Assembly: GCA_003695835.1 (NCBI GenBank)
Contig: RFHN01000160.1
Location: forward strand, 1-8,714
Length of the DNA stretch: 8,714 nucleotides
Source of the DNA: Armatimonadota bacterium
Lineage (GTDB): Bacteria; Armatimonadota; Fimbriimonadia; Fimbriimonadales; ATM1
Direction of reading: 5' to 3'
Shown: one piece after another, positions 5,978-8,714 of the stretch
Numbering within the stretch: the stretch's first letter is position 1
How the letters are laid out: each line of letters starts with the position of its first letter
The notes under the pieces: model-generated
Told to the model about the DNA's origin: nothing
The model's input: the letters and a program-made list of their open reading frames with translations, nothing else
Database searches by the model: none
Position numbers and translations under genes: made by a program

Positions 5978-6999
5978 CAGCGAACCACCTCGCCGCGCAC
6001 GAGGAACCCTTCGGCGAACGGCTCCACCGACAGGCTCTTCAACCGCCAAGCGTCCTTGACCGACTCCACGCCTTTGCCCTCTGCCCAGCCGATCCCGCCG
6101 CCGAAGATCAGGGGCGCCACGTGGAGCTCCACACGATCGGCGACGCCCTGTCTGAGGAACGTCTCATGGGTCCGGCCGCCCCCCTCGACGAGCACGCCCG
6201 TATAGCCGCGCTGATAAAGCTCGCGCAACAAAGCGGGGAGGTCGAACTCCCCCTCCACCATCGGAACTTCACCGCGTCGAACATGCCAAGTCTCGGCGCG
6301 TCCATCAGCGAGTAGATAGTGCGTCGGCGGCACGGAGCCGTCAGGGTCGAGAACGATCCGGAGCGGCTGGTTGACCGCCTCCGCCTCTCGCACCGTAAGC
6401 ATCGGATTGTCGGCCACGGCCGTACCGGCCCCGATTAGGACCGCGCCAAGCTCCGCCCTCAGCTGGTGCGCCCGAACTCGGAACTCGTCGCTTGTGATCC
6501 ACCGGCTATCGCCCGTGCGCGTCGCGATCCGCCCGTCCAAAGTGATGGCTGCCTTGAGCACGACTACGGCCCGCCCCAGGGCGTGACTCGTTAGGAACTG
6601 CCAAAGAGGTTCCTTCGCCTCCTCCGCCAGCAGCCCTTCGTGCACTTCGACGCCCGCTTCGCGGAGGACGATCGCCCCGCCCCCTGCCGACTCGGTCGGA
6701 TCCGGCCACGCGAAGTAGACCCTCCGGATTCCCGCCTTCAGAATCCTGTCCACGCAGGGCGGCGTCCTCCCGTGGTGCCTGCAAGGCTCCAAGGTTACGA
6801 ACAGGTCCGCGCCCTTGGCTGCCTCCCCGGCGTCATCCAACGCGACTGCCTCCGCGTGGGGATGGCCAGCGGCAACGTGGTATCCCTCCCCGACGATGCG
6901 ACCCTCTCGAACGACGACGGCCCCCACGCGAGGGTTAGGAGCAGGGAATCCCCGCCAAGACAGTTCGATGGCGCGACGCATGGCGGCTTCAGGCGTCAT
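5977..6999 (-). CDS. ribD: Bifunctional riboflavin biosynthesis deaminase/reductase RibD
   Basis: A 340-residue cytoplasmic enzyme that catalyses two successive steps of riboflavin synthesis: deamination of the pyrimidine, then NADPH-dependent reduction of the ribose side chain. The N-terminal cytidine-deaminase-like domain (about 1-145) shows NPRVGAVVV, HPHAE (Zn ligand H48, catalytic E50) and EPCRHHGRTPPC (Zn ligands C73 and C82). The DHFR-like reductase domain (about 146-340) shows LKAAITLDGRIA, WITS, LIGAGTAVADNPMLTVR and VEGGGRTHETFL. Both active sites look intact. ATG 6999 has GGAGG 6 bases upstream and overlaps the preceding small gene by 11 bases; the stop shares one base with the ribE ATG. 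No FMN riboswitch can lie before it because the region is coding. Confidence 0.96.
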   Translation of the reverse strand: MTPEAAMRRAIELSWRGFPAPNPRVGAVVVREGRIVGEGYHVAAGHPHAEAVALDDAGEAAKGADLFVTLEPCRHHGRTPPCVDRILKAGIRRVYFAWPDPTESAGGGAIVLREAGVEVHEGLLAEEAKEPLWQFLTSHALGRAVVVLKAAITLDGRIATRTGDSRWITSDEFRVRAHQLRAELGAVLIGAGTAVADNPMLTVREAEAVNQPLRIVLDPDGSVPPTHYLLADGRAETWHVRRGEVPMVEGEFDLPALLRELYQRGYTGVLVEGGGRTHETFLRQGVADRVELHVAPLIFGGGIGWAEGKGVESVKDAWRLKSLSVEPFAEGFLVRGEVVR

Positions 7000-7318
7000 T
7001 CTTCCCCTCCTCGCTCTCCTCGGTTTGCTCTGATTCAGCCCGCTCTGCCGACGCGGTGAGCAGGTCCGCCAGATTGCTGATCAACATCTCTCGATACTCA
7101 TGGCGCACGCGCCGGATCATGATGGCCGCCGAAATCGCCGCGCCGAGGAAAACCGCCACCGCAACACAGAAGAAGACGAACAATCGAGTGAGATAGGCGG
7201 CTACCTCCGCCCGATTGGCCACATCCGAAGGTCGGGCGCCGACCGTCCACGGATAGCTGAGAATCAGCGCAAGCCCAAGAACCAGCAGAACCGTTGTGAT
7301 TACTTGGAGACGGCGCAT
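6989..7318 (-). CDS. Small two-helix membrane protein, unknown function
   Basis: I do not recognise this 109-residue protein. It has an N-terminal hydrophobic helix (about 7-24), a loop of about 20 residues (25-45) that starts near PWTVGARPSD, a second hydrophobic helix (about 46-68), then a basic stretch (RRVRHEYRE, 69-77) and an acidic tail rich in Glu and Ser (92-109). By the positive-inside rule both ends face the cytoplasm. It is likely real: it overlaps the rpe stop by 19 bases and the ribD start by 11 bases, so it fills the operon exactly. The ATG at 7318 has only a weak ribosome binding site (AGAAGTG), suggesting coupling to rpe. Confidence 0.7.
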   Translation of the reverse strand: MRRLQVITTVLLVLGLALILSYPWTVGARPSDVANRAEVAAYLTRLFVFFCVAVAVFLGAAISAAIMIRRVRHEYREMLISNLADLLTASAERAESEQTEESEEGKNDA

Positions 7319-7953
7319 ACGACACTTCTTAGAGCAGCCAATCGCTCTGCGGGATCGCCGCTAAACGTGTAGTTGCCGGCGACCAGCGCGTTCGCGCCAG
7401 CGCTTACGACCCGCGGCGCAGTCTCCAGGTCGATCCCCCCGTCCACCTCGATCCAATGGTCGGGAGCCATGCGTCTCACAGCCTCCACTTTCGGCAGACA
7501 CTCCTCCAAGAACCTCTGTCCGCCCCAACCCGGGTTTACCGTCATCACAAGGACCAAGTCCGCCAACCCCAGCACGTGTTCGACCACGGAGACGGGCGTA
7601 GCAGGGTTGACGGCAACTCCGGCGCTCACGCCCAACGCGCAGATCCGCTGCAACAGACGGTGCAGATGCTGCGTTGCTTCCGCATGAACAGTGATACGGT
7701 CCGCGCCGGCTTCGGCGAAAAGCTCGACCTGCTCCTCCGGACGACTCACCATAAGATGGCAGTCGAGGGGTTTCTTCGCCACTTTTTTCAAGTCCTTGAC
7801 GAGCTGCGCTCCGAACGTAATCGGCGGCACAAAGTGCCCATCCATAACGTCTACATGGATCCAATCGCAGTCGAGGTCGTTCAACTCCTCGACCGTCTCC
7901 GCTAAGCGGCCGAAGTTTGCAGAGAGGATCGAAGGCGCGAGGACGATCTTCAC
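7300..7953 (-). CDS. rpe: Ribulose-phosphate 3-epimerase
   Basis: A 217-residue TIM-barrel enzyme of the pentose phosphate pathway that interconverts ribulose 5-phosphate and xylulose 5-phosphate. The catalytic and metal-binding positions are all visible: S8 in LAPSILSANF, H33 and D35 in HVDVMDGHFVP, H66 in DCHLMV, and D171 in EVDGGI; the phosphate-binding stretches NPGWGGQRF (140-148) and SAGANALVAG (184-193) are present. The start codon is GTG (7953-7951), forming a GTGA overlap with the stop of the PASTA gene, with GAGGGGAG about 5 bases upstream. PASTA kinase followed by rpe is a known neighbourhood in Bacillota, usually with rsgA in between; rsgA is absent here. Ribulose 5-phosphate is also the precursor of one half of riboflavin. 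Confidence 0.96.
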   Translation of the reverse strand: MKIVLAPSILSANFGRLAETVEELNDLDCDWIHVDVMDGHFVPPITFGAQLVKDLKKVAKKPLDCHLMVSRPEEQVELFAEAGADRITVHAEATQHLHRLLQRICALGVSAGVAVNPATPVSVVEHVLGLADLVLVMTVNPGWGGQRFLEECLPKVEAVRRMAPDHWIEVDGGIDLETAPRVVSAGANALVAGNYTFSGDPAERLAALRSVVCAVSK

Positions 7954-8714
7954 TGAGGCTCCCCTCGACGGGTGATTTCGGCATCCAACACGTCGTTGTA
8001 GTATATACGGAAGGTTGCTTTCTCACCGAGCCCTTCGATCCGCTCGAGCGAAATCTCATCCCCTGGATCCCGCTCCTCCTCAAACACAACCTTGGGCACG
8101 CCTTCTTCATCCACCATCTCCACGCGAACCAGGACTTTACCGTCCCCCGGCGGGATCCGGAAGCTCAGGGAGAAATAATACGGAGTCAATTCCTCTGTGC
8201 TACCGACCGGTTGATCGGGCGGCCGGTCCCCCGTGCTGACGACGACCTCGACTGTGCCCCCGCGACGAACTCGCTCCCGAGGACCGGGAGACGAATCAAT
8301 AATCTGTCCCTTCTCGTACCGGGAGCTACTGCGATACTGCACTTGGCTCCCGAGCCGCAATCCTACGGCATCCAGTTGCCTGCGAGCCTCCGCGATGGTC
8401 AGCCCGCGCAGGTCCGGTACATCCACCCGTGTACTGCCCAAGCTGATGACAACGCGCACTTCGCTTCCCTCATATACTGGCGTCCCGGGAGCTGGGCTGA
8501 CTCGGATCACCGTTTGAGGCTCGGGATACTCATCGTTGTACTCTTCATCCTCCACCGCGATCTGAAGATTCGTTTGTTGCGCAACCGTCCGGGCCTCCGT
8601 CAGCGGCATTCCTACCAAGTTCGGAACGATGACTCGATCCTTTTTGTTGATCTGCAAGTATACGAAAGCCGCGATGGTCGCAATCGCCATGCCACCGAAG
8701 ACATAGATGAGCGC
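7950..8714 (-). CDS. PASTA-domain protein, probably C-terminal part of a PknB/PrkC-type Ser/Thr kinase (partial)
   Basis: The frame runs through the right window edge; 254 residues are visible. They begin with a membrane helix (about 1-20) ending in INKKDR, followed by two PASTA domains: about 26-93 (VPNLVGMPLTEAR ... SPAPGTPVYEGSEVRVVIS) and about 95-162 (VPDLRGLTIAEARRQL ... SSPGPRERVRRGGTVEVVVS). After a short linker comes a domain of about 75 residues (175-250) that looks mostly beta. PASTA repeats bind muropeptides or lipid II outside the cell. A single helix followed by PASTA repeats, next to rpe, is the layout of PknB/PrkC kinases, but the kinase domain lies outside the window. An internal ATG at 8690 is inside the membrane helix and is not the real start. 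A penicillin-binding protein is less likely because it would have the PASTA repeats after a large transpeptidase domain, not a membrane helix. Confidence 0.88.
   Translation of the reverse strand, partial: ALIYVFGGMAIATIAAFVYLQINKKDRVIVPNLVGMPLTEARTVAQQTNLQIAVEDEEYNDEYPEPQTVIRVSPAPGTPVYEGSEVRVVISLGSTRVDVPDLRGLTIAEARRQLDAVGLRLGSQVQYRSSSRYEKGQIIDSSPGPRERVRRGGTVEVVVSTGDRPPDQPVGSTEELTPYYFSLSFRIPPGDGKVLVRVEMVDEEGVPKVVFEEERDPGDEISLERIEGLGEKATFRIYYNDVLDAEITRRGEPQ

Noticed and set aside
5977..6049. Longer ribE start 24 codons upstream
   Set aside because: The extra residues are Arg-rich and lie inside ribD; the family start MFTGIVE with a good ribosome binding site is at 5977.
6990..7330. FMN riboswitch ahead of ribD
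   Set aside because: The region is coding for the small membrane protein and overlaps ribD; there is no untranslated leader and no recognisable conserved element.
1..8714. CRISPR arrays, tRNA or rRNA genes, insertion sequences, phage or defence genes
   Set aside because: No regularly spaced repeats, no cloverleaf-like or rRNA-like stretch, and no transposase, integrase or defence motif in any frame; nearly all bases are taken up by housekeeping genes.

Overview
This 8.7-kb window looks like ordinary bacterial chromosome of moderately high GC. Almost all genes are on the minus strand and very tightly packed. I cannot name the lineage with certainty. The PASTA-kinase-then-rpe order resembles Bacillota, but the L27 protein starts directly at MAHKKG without the cleaved N-terminal extension usual in Bacillota. 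Two genes also have a -10-like hexamer almost touching the start codon, as in leaderless genes of Deinococcus-like bacteria. A member of Armatimonadota or a neighbouring phylum would fit; this is inference only.

Right part (8714 down to 2657, minus strand): one apparent ten-gene operon. In transcription order: the C-terminal part of a PASTA-domain protein, probably a PknB/PrkC-type Ser/Thr kinase (cut by the window edge); ribulose-phosphate 3-epimerase (rpe); a small two-helix membrane protein of unknown function; ribD and ribE of riboflavin synthesis; L34 (rpmH); the RNase P protein (rnpA); yidD; yidC; and the KH/R3H RNA-binding protein KhpB/Jag. Every junction is an overlap or a gap of at most 30 bases, so translational coupling is likely. 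The rpmH-rnpA-yidD-yidC-khpB block is a classic conserved cluster. Here it sits behind signalling, pentose-phosphate and riboflavin genes, with no dnaA or origin signal visible.

Middle (911-2650, plus strand): a single lipoprotein with a Big_2-like domain and a clostripain (C11) peptidase-like domain. It converges on khpB with only 6 bases between stop codons. Its catalytic cysteine position reads serine.

Left part (minus strand): rplU-rpmA (L21, L27) with a good sigma-70-type promoter in the 135-base divergent gap and a clear intrinsic terminator. Beyond that is the first 32 codons of a PP-loop protein, most likely LarE, with its own promoter and running off the window.

I do not see a mobile element, CRISPR array, RNA gene or clearly undescribed system. 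The items most worth a second look are the Cys-to-Ser change in the peptidase domain, the degenerate GXXG loop in KhpB, the helical extracytoplasmic insert of YidC, and the unusual composition of the operon.
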